Shown: piece by piece, positions 1 through 7,501 of the stretch | Position numbering within the stretch: the stretch's first letter is position 1 | Layout of the letters: every line of letters begins with the position of its first letter | Source: Thiorhodococcus sp. | Lineage (GTDB): Bacteria > Pseudomonadota > Gammaproteobacteria > Chromatiales > Chromatiaceae | DNA length: 39,029 nt | Assembly (NCBI GenBank): GCA_029257385.1 | Contig: JARIBS010000121.1 | Span: 1 to 39,029, forward strand | Direction: 5' to 3' | Made by a program: the position numbers and the translations under genes | Notes under the pieces: generated by a model | What the model was told of the DNA's origin: nothing | The model's input: the letters and a program-made list of their open reading frames with translations, nothing else | Database searches by the model: none

Positions 1-206
1 TGTCCGCTAATCTCTGGAAAATCTGGCTGCTTATCGATCCTCGCCGTATCCTGATCTCGCTTTTCGCATTTCTGATTGTTTTGGGCTTGGTTATTCACAT
101 GGTTCTGCTGAGCACCACTGATTTCAATTGGTTGGAAGACGGCATTCCAGCCTCTTCTTCGGTCCAGCAATTGACGCAAACGACGGCGGCTGTCCCCCAA
201 AGATAA
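1..206 (+). CDS. pufA: LH1 antenna alpha polypeptide PufA1 (5' edge-truncated by one base)
   Basis: Light-harvesting 1 alpha chain, one of the two small membrane polypeptides that bind bacteriochlorophyll around the reaction centre. The window opens with the last two bases of the start codon (TG), so all 67 residues after the initiator are visible. The N-terminus reads [15 protein letters not shown], the classic cytoplasmic alpha motif. One membrane helix follows, with the bacteriochlorophyll-ligand His in LVIHMVLLS, then a periplasmic tail with NWLEDG. That WLxDx tail resembles the calcium-site region of Thermochromatium tepidum LH1, with Gly where T. tepidum has Asn. pufL follows after a 117-base spacer containing a stable hairpin. 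The family assignment is very secure; calling it copy 1 is inference from position in front of pufL. Confidence 0.95.
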   Translation, partial: SANLWKIWLLIDPRRILISLFAFLIVLGLVIHMVLLSTTDFNWLEDGIPASSSVQQLTQTTAAVPQR

Positions 207-281
207 TCGCGTCCTTGAAGGGGGTGGCAAGAGAGACCTGTTTGCCCGACAGCTCGTTCCTGCCGCTGACGATGCTAAGAG

Positions 282-304
282 GAGACAACCGCCCAGGTTG
301 TCTC
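282..304 (+). promoter_or_regulatory. Intercistronic pufA-pufL mRNA hairpin
   Basis: A perfect 9-bp stem, GAGACAACC (282-290) and GGTTGTCTC (296-304), closes a 5-base loop. No T run follows, so it is unlikely to be a simple terminator. In other purple bacteria a hairpin between pufA and pufL slows 3' to 5' decay of the upstream pufBA segment, which raises the antenna to reaction-centre ratio. Position and shape fit that role here. Confidence 0.75.
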
Positions 305-323
305 TCCAGCAGAGGATATTACG

Positions 324-1160
324 ATGGCCATGCTCAGTTTTGAGAGAAAATACCGCGTCCGTGGCGGGACGCTGATAGGAGGAGACCTATTCGACTTCTG
401 GATGGGGCCGTTCTACGTCGGCTTCTTCGGAGTGGCAGGTTTCTTCTTTACGTTGCTCGGAGTGCTGCTGATTGCTTGGGGCGCCACTATCGGACCAAAC
501 GCCGAACTCCAAACCTATAACATTTGGCAGATCAACATTGCCCCCCCTGATCTGAGTTATGGTCTTGGAATGGCACCGCTGACAGAAGGCGGGCTTTGGC
601 AGTTCATCACGATCTGTGCAATTGGTGCCTTTGTCTCGTGGGCGCTAAGAGAAGTGGAGATTTGTCGCAAGCTCGGCATCGGTTTCCATATCCCCTTTGC
701 ATTCGCTTTCGCCATTGGCGCGTATCTGGTTCTTGTTGTGGTTCGCCCGATCCTGCTCGGTGCTTGGGGGCACGGTTTCCCTTATGGGATTCTGAGCCAT
801 CTGGACTGGGTTTCAAACGTGGGATATCAGTTCCTGCATTTCCACTACAACCCAGCTCACATGCTCGCGATCACCTTTTTCTTCACCAACGCATTAGCGC
901 TGTCGATGCACGGCTCGCTGATTTTGTCGGTGACGAATCCGCAAGAGGGTGAAGAAGTCAAGACCGGTGAGCATGAAAACACCTTCTTCCGCGATATCGT
1001 TGGTTACTCCATCGGTGCACTCGCTATTCACCGTCTCGGTCTGTTCCTGGCTCTCAGTGCAGTGTTCTGGAGCGCGGTCTGTATCGTGATCAGCGGCCCC
1101 TTCTGGACCCGCGGTTGGCCAGAATGGTGGAACTGGTGGCTTGAGCTCCCGCTCTGGTAA
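324..1160 (+). CDS. pufL: Photosynthetic reaction centre L subunit
   Basis: L subunit of the type II (quinone) reaction centre, which together with M holds the bacteriochlorophyll special pair, bacteriopheophytins and quinones. The 278-residue protein has the standard start [15 protein letters not shown], five hydrophobic helices, and the conserved segment [21 protein letters not shown] carrying special-pair and accessory pigment His ligands. A further conserved His lies in SMHGSL, and a late His in GALAIHRLG belongs to the non-haem iron site. An AGAGGA ribosome site lies just upstream. It is followed 17 bases later by pufM, which is the normal operon order. Length and motifs are full, with no sign of damage. 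Confidence 0.98.
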   Translation: MAMLSFERKYRVRGGTLIGGDLFDFWMGPFYVGFFGVAGFFFTLLGVLLIAWGATIGPNAELQTYNIWQINIAPPDLSYGLGMAPLTEGGLWQFITICAIGAFVSWALREVEICRKLGIGFHIPFAFAFAIGAYLVLVVVRPILLGAWGHGFPYGILSHLDWVSNVGYQFLHFHYNPAHMLAITFFFTNALALSMHGSLILSVTNPQEGEEVKTGEHENTFFRDIVGYSIGALAIHRLGLFLALSAVFWSAVCIVISGPFWTRGWPEWWNWWLELPLW

Positions 1161-1177
1161 GGATCTAGGAGACTACA

Positions 1178-2149
1178 ATGCCCGAATATCAGAATATTTT
1201 TAACAGCGTGCAACTGCGCTCCCCGGCCTATCCAGGGGTGCCGTTGCCAAAAGGCAGTCTGCCGCGCATCGGCACTCCAACCTTCTCATACTGGCTTGGA
1301 AAGATCGGTGATGCTCAGGTTGGTCCTATCTACCTCGGCTTCGCCGGCACGATGTCGTTGATTTTTGGCTTCGTCGCCATTCTCATCATCGGCTTCAATA
1401 TGCTGGCGTCAGTGGACTGGAGCATCATTCAGTTCATCAAGCATTTCTTCTGGCTTGCGCTTGAGCCTCCAGCTCCGCAATACGGACTAAGCATTCCGCC
1501 GCTGGCAGAGGGTGGTTGGTGGTTGATGGCGGGTTTCTTCCTGACCGCGGCGATCTTGCTGTGGTGGGTGCGCATTTATCAGCGTGCCGAAGCTCTAGGT
1601 ATGAGCCAGCATTTGGCATGGGCCTTTGCTGCGGCGATCTTTTTCTACCTTAGCCTGGGATTCATTCGTCCCGTGCTGATGGGTAGTTGGGCAGAAGCCG
1701 TTCCATTCGGCATCTTCCCGCATCTAGACTGGACGGCTGCATTCTCGATTCGTTACGGCAACCTGTATTACAACCCGTTCCACATGCTTTCGATTGCATT
1801 CCTTTATGGGGCGGCGTTGCTGTTCGCTATGCACGGTGCAACTGTTCTCGCTGTCAGTCGTTTTGGCGGTGACCGTGAGATCGACCAAATCACCGATCGT
1901 GGAACGGCATCCGAGCGTGCGGCAATCTTCTGGCGCTGGACCATGGGCTTTAATGCCACTATGGAATCTATCCATCGCTGGGGATGGTGGTTTGCCGTCT
2001 TGACGGTCATTACAGCTGGTATCGGTATCCTGCTCACCGGAACAGTGGTCGAGAACTGGTATCTCTGGGCGGTTAAGCATGGTGTTGCTCCGAGCTATCC
2101 GGTCGATGTGATCGTCCCAAGCCCATATGAAGCGGGGGTGGCACAATGA
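1178..2149 (+). CDS. pufM: Photosynthetic reaction centre M subunit
   Basis: M subunit of the reaction centre, partner of PufL in the membrane core that drives cyclic electron transfer. The 323-residue protein begins MPEYQNIFN, has five hydrophobic helices, and shows the pigment-binding block [21 protein letters not shown], a following AMHGATVL and the late IHRWGWWF segment with the non-haem iron His. A TAGGAG ribosome site precedes the ATG. Its stop codon overlaps the pufC start by 4 bases (ATGA), which suggests translational coupling. Confidence 0.98.
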   Translation: MPEYQNIFNSVQLRSPAYPGVPLPKGSLPRIGTPTFSYWLGKIGDAQVGPIYLGFAGTMSLIFGFVAILIIGFNMLASVDWSIIQFIKHFFWLALEPPAPQYGLSIPPLAEGGWWLMAGFFLTAAILLWWVRIYQRAEALGMSQHLAWAFAAAIFFYLSLGFIRPVLMGSWAEAVPFGIFPHLDWTAAFSIRYGNLYYNPFHMLSIAFLYGAALLFAMHGATVLAVSRFGGDREIDQITDRGTASERAAIFWRWTMGFNATMESIHRWGWWFAVLTVITAGIGILLTGTVVENWYLWAVKHGVAPSYPVDVIVPSPYEAGVAQ

Positions 2150-3234
2150 AAATCGGAAAGCATGTATCGATTCCCTTAGTCGCGGTTGTTGCTTCGGTCC
2201 TGCTCCTTGGGTGCGAGCGTCCGCCACCGGAAGTCGTTCAGGTAGGGTATCGCGGTCTCGGGATGGAGCAAAACTACAACCCGCGTCTGCTCCAGGCAAG
2301 CGTCAAGGAGAATATCCCGCCTGAGTCACTTCCAGCGGCCGCTCCTGGTGGTCTAATGGCGACCGATGTTTATAATAACGTCCAGGTCTTGAGTGATCTC
2401 ACGCTCGCGGAGTTCACGCGTCTCATGGTGGCGGTGACGGTCTGGGTATCGCCGAAGGAAGGCTGTAACTACTGTCACGTCCCGGGCAATTGGGAGTCAG
2501 ACGACATCTATACCAAGATCGTCTCACGTCGCATGTTCGAGATGACCCAGCAGACCAACGCGGACTGGAAAGACCATGTCGCCGATACGGGTGTGACGTG
2601 CTACACCTGCCATCGCGGCGAGCCAGTCCCGAAATACGTGTGGACGACGGATCCAGGTCCGGGTCAGCCTTCTGGGATGACACCGACGGGTCAGAATTAT
2701 GCGTCATCGACAGTCGCTTATTCGTCGTTGCCCTATGATCCCTATACTCCGTTCCTAGATCAGGCGAACGAGATCCGGGTCATCGGTACGACGGCGTTAC
2801 CCGCCGGTAATAAGGCGTCAACCAAGCAGGCAGAGTGGACTTATGGGCTGATGATGCATATGTCGGACTCACTTGGCGTCAACTGCACATTCTGTCACAA
2901 CACCCGCTCGTTCATGGCCTGGGATCAGAGTACGCCGCAACGCACGACGGCTTGGTACGCCATCCGCCACGTACGCGAGATGAACCAAGACTATATCTGG
3001 CCGCTCAATGACGAGCTGCCCGATTCGCGCAAAGGACCCTATGGCGACCCCTTCAAGGTCAACTGCATGACCTGCCATCAGGGCGTCTACAAGCCGCTCT
3101 ACGCCTCGCAGATGTTGAAGGACTACCCGTCGCTCCAAGGTCCGACCAAGGCGGCGGCAGCGGATGCCGCAGAGGCACCACCTGTGCAACCGGCTCCAGT
3201 AGAAGAAGCAGCGCCTGCCCCGCAGAAGCTGTAA
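2146..3234 (+). CDS. pufC: Reaction-centre tetraheme cytochrome c subunit
   Basis: Tetraheme cytochrome on the periplasmic face of the reaction centre that re-reduces the photo-oxidised special pair. The 362-residue protein starts with a lipoprotein signal ending LLLGC (Cys 23, the expected lipid-anchored residue). It carries four CxxCH haem sites: CNYCH at 107-111, CYTCH at 152-156, CTFCH at 247-251 and CMTCH at 307-311. The C-terminal 40 residues are an Ala/Pro/Glu-rich tail. Translation is probably coupled to pufM through the ATGA overlap. A hairpin follows at 3268-3290, before the second antenna pair. Confidence 0.97.
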   Translation: MKIGKHVSIPLVAVVASVLLLGCERPPPEVVQVGYRGLGMEQNYNPRLLQASVKENIPPESLPAAAPGGLMATDVYNNVQVLSDLTLAEFTRLMVAVTVWVSPKEGCNYCHVPGNWESDDIYTKIVSRRMFEMTQQTNADWKDHVADTGVTCYTCHRGEPVPKYVWTTDPGPGQPSGMTPTGQNYASSTVAYSSLPYDPYTPFLDQANEIRVIGTTALPAGNKASTKQAEWTYGLMMHMSDSLGVNCTFCHNTRSFMAWDQSTPQRTTAWYAIRHVREMNQDYIWPLNDELPDSRKGPYGDPFKVNCMTCHQGVYKPLYASQMLKDYPSLQGPTKAAAADAAEAPPVQPAPVEEAAPAPQKL

Positions 3235-3267
3235 CGTTGGACTGCAGGTGGGCAGGGATGCCGCATT

Positions 3268-3290
3268 GGCGCCGAACGGATCTCGGCGCC
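3268..3290 (+). terminator. Hairpin after pufC, possible attenuator
   Basis: A perfect 8-bp stem GGCGCCGA / TCGGCGCC with a 7-base loop lies 34 bases after the pufC stop and 105 bases before pufB2. Only a short T tract (GCTTTGT) follows. It could partly terminate transcription or act as a 3' decay barrier that sets the level of the downstream antenna pair. Function is inferred from position. Confidence 0.5.
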
Positions 3291-3394
3291 GCTTTGTAGG
3301 CAGGCCGTGAAATCTCTCTGATATGCACGGCTAACAGTTTGGTTCGATGACTGAATCGTTAAAGCCATCCTGACGATCTGTGAGGAAGTCACCA

Positions 3395-3541
3395 ATGGCT
3401 AGCGAAAACCGCTCGATGTCTGGACTCGCTGAAGATGAGGCCAAAGAATTTCACGGCATCTTCGTGTCCAGTTTCGTCGCGTTCACCGGGATCGTCGTTG
3501 TCGCACACGTTCTCGTGTGGTTGTGGCGTCCCTGGCTATAA
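3395..3541 (+). CDS. pufB: LH1 antenna beta polypeptide, second copy (PufB2)
   Basis: A 48-residue LH1 beta chain starting [20 protein letters not shown]. It has the usual acidic N-terminus, His 20 on the cytoplasmic side, one membrane helix, and the bacteriochlorophyll-ligand His 38 followed by the conserved C-terminal WLWRPWL. A GAGGAAG ribosome site sits 6-7 bases upstream. The matching alpha chain follows only after 88 bases, much longer than the few bases usual within a pufBA pair. The window contains one extra B/A pair, whereas relatives such as Allochromatium vinosum are known for several. Assignment is very secure; the copy number label is mine. Confidence 0.95.
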   Translation: MASENRSMSGLAEDEAKEFHGIFVSSFVAFTGIVVVAHVLVWLWRPWL

Positions 3542-3575
3542 ATCGCCAAGCGTTCGTTTGTTTGCGGGCGTCGAA

Positions 3576-3607
3576 ACGGGAGACTGGCCCAAGCACCAGC
3601 GTCCCGT
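3576..3607 (+). promoter_or_regulatory. Hairpin between pufB2 and pufA2
   Basis: Arms ACGGGA (3576-3581) and TCCCGT (3602-3607) pair, and after a small internal loop CTGG (3584-3587) pairs with CCAG (3596-3599). The structure lies in the unusually long 88-base pufB2-pufA2 spacer, ending about 10 bases before the AGGAG ribosome site of pufA2. It may affect message processing or translation of pufA2. Confidence 0.45.
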
Positions 3608-3629
3608 GTTTTGTTCAGGAGACATCTAG

Positions 3630-3818
3630 ATGCACAAGGTTTGGCAGCTCTTCAATCCGCGGATGGCCTTGACCGGCCTTTTCGCGTTCCTATTCTTGCT
3701 CGCCTTTTTGATCCATTTCATCTTACTGAGTTCGCCCGACTTCGATTGGCTCGCGGATGATCCGGGTTATACGGCTGAAGAAGTCGCTGGCCTGACCATA
3801 CTGCCGGCGGGGCGTTGA
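3630..3818 (+). CDS. pufA: LH1 antenna alpha polypeptide, second copy (PufA2)
   Basis: A 62-residue LH1 alpha chain, [18 protein letters not shown], with one membrane helix and the bacteriochlorophyll-ligand His in [10 protein letters not shown]. Its periplasmic tail, [16 protein letters not shown], differs clearly from PufA1 ([12 protein letters not shown]), so an LH1 ring built from both chains would be heterogeneous. The tail keeps Trp and Asp positions close to those used for calcium in T. tepidum LH1; binding here is unproven. CAGGAGA is the ribosome site. A strong terminator follows immediately, so this is the last puf gene in this transcript. Confidence 0.95.
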   Translation: MHKVWQLFNPRMALTGLFAFLFLLAFLIHFILLSSPDFDWLADDPGYTAEEVAGLTILPAGR

Positions 3819-3839
3819 CTTTCACAGTCGAGCGTCCAC

Positions 3840-3882
3840 GTGGGCGGGGAGAGTGACGACTCTTCCCGCCCACTCCTATTTT
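3840..3882 (+). terminator. Rho-independent terminator of the puf operon
   Basis: A 15-bp stem with one G-T wobble (3840-3854 with 3859-3873) and a 4-base loop GACG is followed by TCCTATTTT. It lies 22 bases after the pufA2 stop, a textbook intrinsic terminator. Confidence 0.92.
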
Positions 3883-3894
3883 GAGCTTCAGTAA

Positions 3895-4323
3895 ATGCTA
3901 TTCCATTGCGAGAGCCTGGTCATCTCGACCAGCGCCCCCATCCAGATTGTCGATATCACTGACAGGGTCAAAGGCGTATTCGATGGACACCCGATCAGCA
4001 ATGGCCAGTTGACCCTCACCTCCTCGCACACAACGGCCTTCGTTGCTTTAAACGAGAAAGAGCCAAAGCTCCAGCAGGATATGCTGGATTTCCTGTCCGA
4101 TCTTGCGCCCGCAGGACGCGCCTATCGTCATGATATCGATCCGGTCGACGGCAGGCCGAACGCGCATTCGCATTTGATCGGTTTATTCATGAATGCCTCG
4201 GAGTCCATTCTGGTTTCCGACGGCAAGCTGCTGCTCGGTGAGTGGCAATCGATCTTCCTCATCGAGCTGGACGGGCCCCGCAGCCAACGCATACTCAGAG
4301 TGCAAATCGCGGGAGAGGTTTGA
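3895..4323 (+). CDS. yjbQ: YjbQ/UPF0047 family protein
   Basis: A 142-residue member of the small YjbQ (UPF0047) family, a cytosolic beta-rich trimer fold. Some members have weak thiamine-phosphate synthase activity, but the physiological role is unsettled. Family marks visible here are the early VDITDRVKGV, the segment LTLTSSHTTAFVALNE, the His-rich core HSHLIGLFMNASESI and the C-terminal GEWQSIFLIELDGPRSQRI. The gene ends 3 bases before the start of the RuBisCO-like protein gene, so the two are almost certainly co-transcribed. It begins only 12 bases after the puf terminator, so it may also receive read-through from the photosynthesis operon. Confidence 0.9.
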   Translation: MLFHCESLVISTSAPIQIVDITDRVKGVFDGHPISNGQLTLTSSHTTAFVALNEKEPKLQQDMLDFLSDLAPAGRAYRHDIDPVDGRPNAHSHLIGLFMNASESILVSDGKLLLGEWQSIFLIELDGPRSQRILRVQIAGEV

Positions 4324-4326
4324 GCG

Positions 4327-5634
4327 ATGAATGATGGCGACTGGTCGGGCTTCTTTGCCGATGAAAAATCTCTGGATCGGGATGCGTACATCATCCTGGA
4401 CTATTATTTTGAGTGTTCGGGCGATCCTGAAATAGCCGCGGCGCATTTTTGTGCCGAGCAGTCGACGGCGCAGTGGCGGCGCGTCGGCTCAGATGAGGAT
4501 CTGCGCTCGGAGTTCGGAGCGCGGGTCATCGGTCTGGAGGTCTTGTCGGCACCGATGGCGGCATTCAGCTACGATGCCGGGAAGCGCCCGGATGGCAGCG
4601 TAACGCCCTGCCGTGTCAAGATCGCGCACCCGCATCGCAATTTCGGGCCACGTATTCCCAATCTCCTGAGCGCCGTTTGTGGAGAAGGGACGTTCTTCGC
4701 CCCAGACATTCCCGTCGTCAAGCTTCTGGACATCGAGTTTCCGAATACCTATCTGCAATCTTTCGAGGGACCGCAGTTCGGTCTCGAGGGGTTTCGCGAG
4801 TTGCTTCAGGTGTTTGATCGTCCGATCTTCTTCGGCGTCATCAAGCCCAATATCGGTCTGCCACCCGAGGCATTCAGCGAGCTTGGACTCGAAAGCTGGC
4901 TCGGCGGGCTGGATGTCGCCAAGGATGACGAGATGCTGGCCGATACCGACTGGTGTCCCCTGGCGTGTCGCTCGGCGTTGCTCGGCGCTGCTCGGCAACA
5001 GGCACAGTCAGTGACCGGTGTCCCGAAGCTCTATCTGGCCAATATCACGGATGAGGTTGATCGGTTGGTTGAACTGCACGATCTTGCAGTCTCCAATGGA
5101 GCCAATGCGGTGTTGGTCAATGCGATGCCGGTGGGTCTGAGCGCCGTGCGCATGCTGCGCAAGCAAGCGCGGGTTCCGCTGATCGCGCATTTCCCATTCA
5201 TCGCACCCTTCAGCCGACTGAGTCATTTCGGTGTCCACACGCGGGTGTTCACCAAACTCCAGCGCCTCGCCGGCTTTGACGTCATCATCATGCCCGGCTT
5301 CGGGGAACGAATGCATACCGATGATGACGAAGTTCGTGAGAGTATCGACGCCTGCCTGGCTCCCATGGGACCGATCAAACGCAGTCTGCCGGTGCCGGGC
5401 GGGAGCGACTGGGCGGGAACGCTGCGCGACGTCTATGAAAAAGTCGGCTCGATCGACTTTGGATTCGTGCCTGGCCGGGGCGTCTTCGCACACCCGATGG
5501 GTCCGCGCGGTGGGGCCATGAGCATTCATCAAGCTTGGGACGCTATCGCATCGGGCGTCAGCCTGGAGGCGCACGCAGCGAGCCATCCCGAACTAAAGGC
5601 CGCGATTCAGGCATTCGCCCGCCCGGCCAGCTAG
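4327..5634 (+). CDS. RuBisCO-like protein (form IV, photosynthetic type)
   Basis: A 435-residue form IV RuBisCO homologue (RLP). Form IV proteins do not fix CO2; known members act as enolases or isomerases in sulfur-compound salvage, and those of green and purple sulfur bacteria have been linked to sulfur oxidation and stress. The catalytic-lysine segment survives as GVIKPNIGL (Lys 173), and the metal and carbamylation motif is intact as AKDDE (Lys 199, Asp 201, Glu 202). Around loop 6 the sequence is [12 protein letters not shown], with no equivalent of the essential CO2-positioning lysine. The phosphate-loop regions PGGSDW and [14 protein letters not shown] are present. A GGGAGAGG ribosome site precedes the start. 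It sits between yjbQ and an isoprenoid isomerase gene. The exact reaction is unknown. Confidence 0.93.
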   Translation: MNDGDWSGFFADEKSLDRDAYIILDYYFECSGDPEIAAAHFCAEQSTAQWRRVGSDEDLRSEFGARVIGLEVLSAPMAAFSYDAGKRPDGSVTPCRVKIAHPHRNFGPRIPNLLSAVCGEGTFFAPDIPVVKLLDIEFPNTYLQSFEGPQFGLEGFRELLQVFDRPIFFGVIKPNIGLPPEAFSELGLESWLGGLDVAKDDEMLADTDWCPLACRSALLGAARQQAQSVTGVPKLYLANITDEVDRLVELHDLAVSNGANAVLVNAMPVGLSAVRMLRKQARVPLIAHFPFIAPFSRLSHFGVHTRVFTKLQRLAGFDVIIMPGFGERMHTDDDEVRESIDACLAPMGPIKRSLPVPGGSDWAGTLRDVYEKVGSIDFGFVPGRGVFAHPMGPRGGAMSIHQAWDAIASGVSLEAHAASHPELKAAIQAFARPAS

Positions 5635-5646
5635 CCGAGCCGGGCG
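5620..5646 (+). promoter_or_regulatory. GC-rich hairpin over the RLP stop codon
   Basis: Arms CGCCCGGC (5620-5627) and GCCGGGCG (5639-5646) form a perfect 8-bp stem spanning the RLP stop codon. No T run follows, so it is more likely a message-stabilising structure than a terminator; idi begins only about 40 bases later. Confidence 0.4.
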
Positions 5647-5686
5647 TGACCCAGCATCCAGATGAGCCGTGAATTGGAGATCGAAA

Positions 5687-6259
5687 TTGAGCGCTGAGAC
5701 CGTTCCGCCCCTTACCGCAGATGACCTGGAGCGTGCGGCGCAACGCGATGCCGCAGAGGAGGTTATCCTCGTCGATGACCAGGATCGTGCCACGGGTACC
5801 GCTGGAAAACTCGAGGTTCACAGACTTGGGCAGTTGCATCGAGCCTTTTCGATCCTTGTTTTCAATGCCCAAGGCGAGTTGTTACTTCAGCGTCGTGCCG
5901 ATAACAAGTATCACTTCGCAACACGCTGGTCGAACACTTGTTGCGGTCACCCAAGACCGGGCGAGTCGACCGCGATGGCGGCAGAACGGCGCCTGCGCGA
6001 AGAGTTTGGCATTCGCGTTTCGCTGACCGAGCATGACGAAATGGTCTATCGCGCCGAAGATCAGGAGTCTGACTTGATCGAGCACGAGCACCTGCATATC
6101 TTCCACGGAGTCTATAACGGCGAGCCACACCCAGATCCTACCGAGATCGGCGCTTGGCGCTGGATGGCACCGAACGCCATCCGCCGCTCCATCGAGAGTC
6201 ATCCGAGCTGGTTCACCCCGTGGTTCCGTCTGCTGGTCGGTCGTCTCTTGCCCGGCTGA
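5687..6259 (+). CDS. idi: Isopentenyl-diphosphate delta-isomerase, type 1 (Nudix)
   Basis: Interconverts IPP and DMAPP, the two C5 units for carotenoids, the bacteriochlorophyll tail and quinones. Protein of about 190 residues with the type 1 IDI Nudix core: LLLQRRADNKYHFATRWSNT, the catalytic-Cys segment NTCCGHPRPGE, the Nudix helix AAERRLREEFGI, and the metal-site Glu run LIEHEHLHIFHGVY. The start I prefer is TTG at 5687, because GGAGA lies 6 bases in front of it; a GTG at 5669 would add six residues without a good ribosome site. Photosynthesis clusters of purple bacteria often carry idi near puf or crt genes. Here it follows the RLP gene by about 50 bases. Confidence 0.95.
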   Translation: MSAETVPPLTADDLERAAQRDAAEEVILVDDQDRATGTAGKLEVHRLGQLHRAFSILVFNAQGELLLQRRADNKYHFATRWSNTCCGHPRPGESTAMAAERRLREEFGIRVSLTEHDEMVYRAEDQESDLIEHEHLHIFHGVYNGEPHPDPTEIGAWRWMAPNAIRRSIESHPSWFTPWFRLLVGRLLPG

Positions 6260-6291
6260 GCAGGGGGGTGCGCTCCAGATGTGAATGTGAT

Positions 6292-6307
6292 GCGCTAATA
6301 TTAGCGC
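6292..6307. promoter_or_regulatory. Perfect 16-bp palindrome upstream of lipA
   Basis: GCGCTAATATTAGCGC is a perfect inverted repeat with no loop, in the 112-base gap between idi and lipA. It has no T run after it. An uninterrupted palindrome of this type suggests a binding site for a dimeric regulator; a weak idi transcript end is the alternative. Confidence 0.4.
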
Positions 6308-6371
6308 GCATTTATCATTGATCCTGCCCGAGAATCCCGCGCGCCGCTCTATGCCACCCTGCCGAGAATTC

Positions 6372-7367
6372 ATGATGACCGAGAGAACCAAACTCACAGC
6401 ACCCTCGCGCGATAATCCGCATACCCATCAGCGGGGCAGAGACAAGGTCGCGCGCATTCCCGTGAAGGTCGAGACGAGCGCTCCGGTGTTGCGCAAGCCA
6501 AGCTGGATACGCGCCAAGGCCCCGGTCGGCCCTGGGGTCGCGCGTATCAAGGCGCTGCTGCGCGAGAGCAAGCTCACCACGGTCTGCGAAGAGGCCATGT
6601 GCCCGAATCTGGGTGAGTGCTTCAATCACGGGACCGCGACCTTCATGATTCTCGGCGATGTCTGTACGCGCCGCTGTCCCTTCTGCGATGTCGCACACGG
6701 TCGCCCGGCTCCGGTCGATGTGGAAGAACCCGAGCATCTGGCAGATTCCATCGCCGTCATGGGGCTGAGCTATGTCGTCATCACTTCGGTCGACCGTGAT
6801 GATCTACGCGATGGCGGAGCGGGTCATTTCGCCGACTGTCTGCGGGCCGTTAGAGTCCGTAACCCAGCAACCCGACTGGAGATCCTGGTACCGGATTTTC
6901 GTGGTCGTGAATCCACTGCGCTCGCTCAGTTCACTGACGATGCCGTGCCGGATGTCTTCAACCACAATCTGGAAAGTGTTCCGCGCCTGTACCGGCAGGT
7001 TCGACCAGGGGCCGACTACGATGGTTCACTGAGGCTGCTCGGGGCGTTCAAGGATCAGCACCCGGAGATCCCGACCAAGTCGGGACTCATGCTCGGACTT
7101 GGCGAGACGCGCGAGGAGGTGCTGGGCGTTATGCGCGATCTGAGGACGCATGGTTGCGACATGCTCACGTTGGGCCAGTATCTTCAGCCGACCCGAGAGC
7201 ATCACCCCGTGCTGCGCTACTGGACTCCGGCGGAGTTCGATGCGCTGCGCCTTGCTGGAGAAGATATGGGCTTCTCAAACGTTGCCAGCGGCGCCATGGT
7301 GCGCTCGTCCTATCACGCGGACCGTCAGGCAAGCGACATCGTCAACTCCAACGATAAACGCGACTGA
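6372..7367 (+). CDS. lipA: Lipoyl synthase
   Basis: Radical SAM enzyme that inserts two sulfur atoms into protein-bound octanoyl groups to make lipoyl cofactor for 2-oxoacid dehydrogenases and the glycine cleavage system. From the ATG at 6372 the protein has 331 residues, close to the usual 320-330. Both iron-sulfur clusters are visible: the auxiliary cluster C72-C77-C83 in [12 protein letters not shown], and the radical SAM cluster C98-C102-C105 in [10 protein letters not shown]. The C-terminal serine ligand region VRSSYHAD is present. Two adjacent ATG codons (6372, 6375) and an upstream TTG (6318) are possible starts, and none has a strong ribosome site. The downstream neighbour is convergent. 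Confidence 0.96.
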   Translation: MMTERTKLTAPSRDNPHTHQRGRDKVARIPVKVETSAPVLRKPSWIRAKAPVGPGVARIKALLRESKLTTVCEEAMCPNLGECFNHGTATFMILGDVCTRRCPFCDVAHGRPAPVDVEEPEHLADSIAVMGLSYVVITSVDRDDLRDGGAGHFADCLRAVRVRNPATRLEILVPDFRGRESTALAQFTDDAVPDVFNHNLESVPRLYRQVRPGADYDGSLRLLGAFKDQHPEIPTKSGLMLGLGETREEVLGVMRDLRTHGCDMLTLGQYLQPTREHHPVLRYWTPAEFDALRLAGEDMGFSNVASGAMVRSSYHADRQASDIVNSNDKRD

Positions 7368-7501
7368 ACAGCGCGTTTTGCGACTCTACCCAGCCAGGTT
7401 ATGTGGCTGGTGGAGCGGTGCCAACGGGCAGCGTTGCCGTCATACAGCCCGAACTTGATGCTGGATGAGCCAAAGTTCAGGATCAGGATGTCGCCGTTCA
7501 T
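7325..7501 (-). pseudogene. ackA: Acetate kinase 5' remnant
   Basis: On the minus strand an ATG at 7501 opens MNGDILILNFGSSSIKFGLYDG, the unmistakable N-terminus of acetate/propionate kinase (the phosphate-binding LNxGSSSxKF motif). After about 22 codons (to about 7436) all similarity stops, and the frame runs into the antisense of lipA before a TGA at 7327-7325. Its ATG overlaps the stop of the phosphotransacetylase gene as ATGA, the arrangement expected in an intact pta-ackA operon. So this is the head of a formerly coupled ackA whose remaining 370 or so codons are gone. It may still be translated as a short meaningless peptide. Confidence 0.85.

Noticed and set aside
5008..5586. A 192-codon minus-strand frame inside the RLP gene
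   Set aside because: No motif or ribosome site; the RLP reading is secure across the whole interval.
7390..7410. Inverted repeat CCAGCCA/TGGCTGG as terminator between lipA and the phosphotransacetylase gene
   Set aside because: No T run on either side and only 7 bp. It falls inside the decayed ackA stump region, so I do not call it a terminator.
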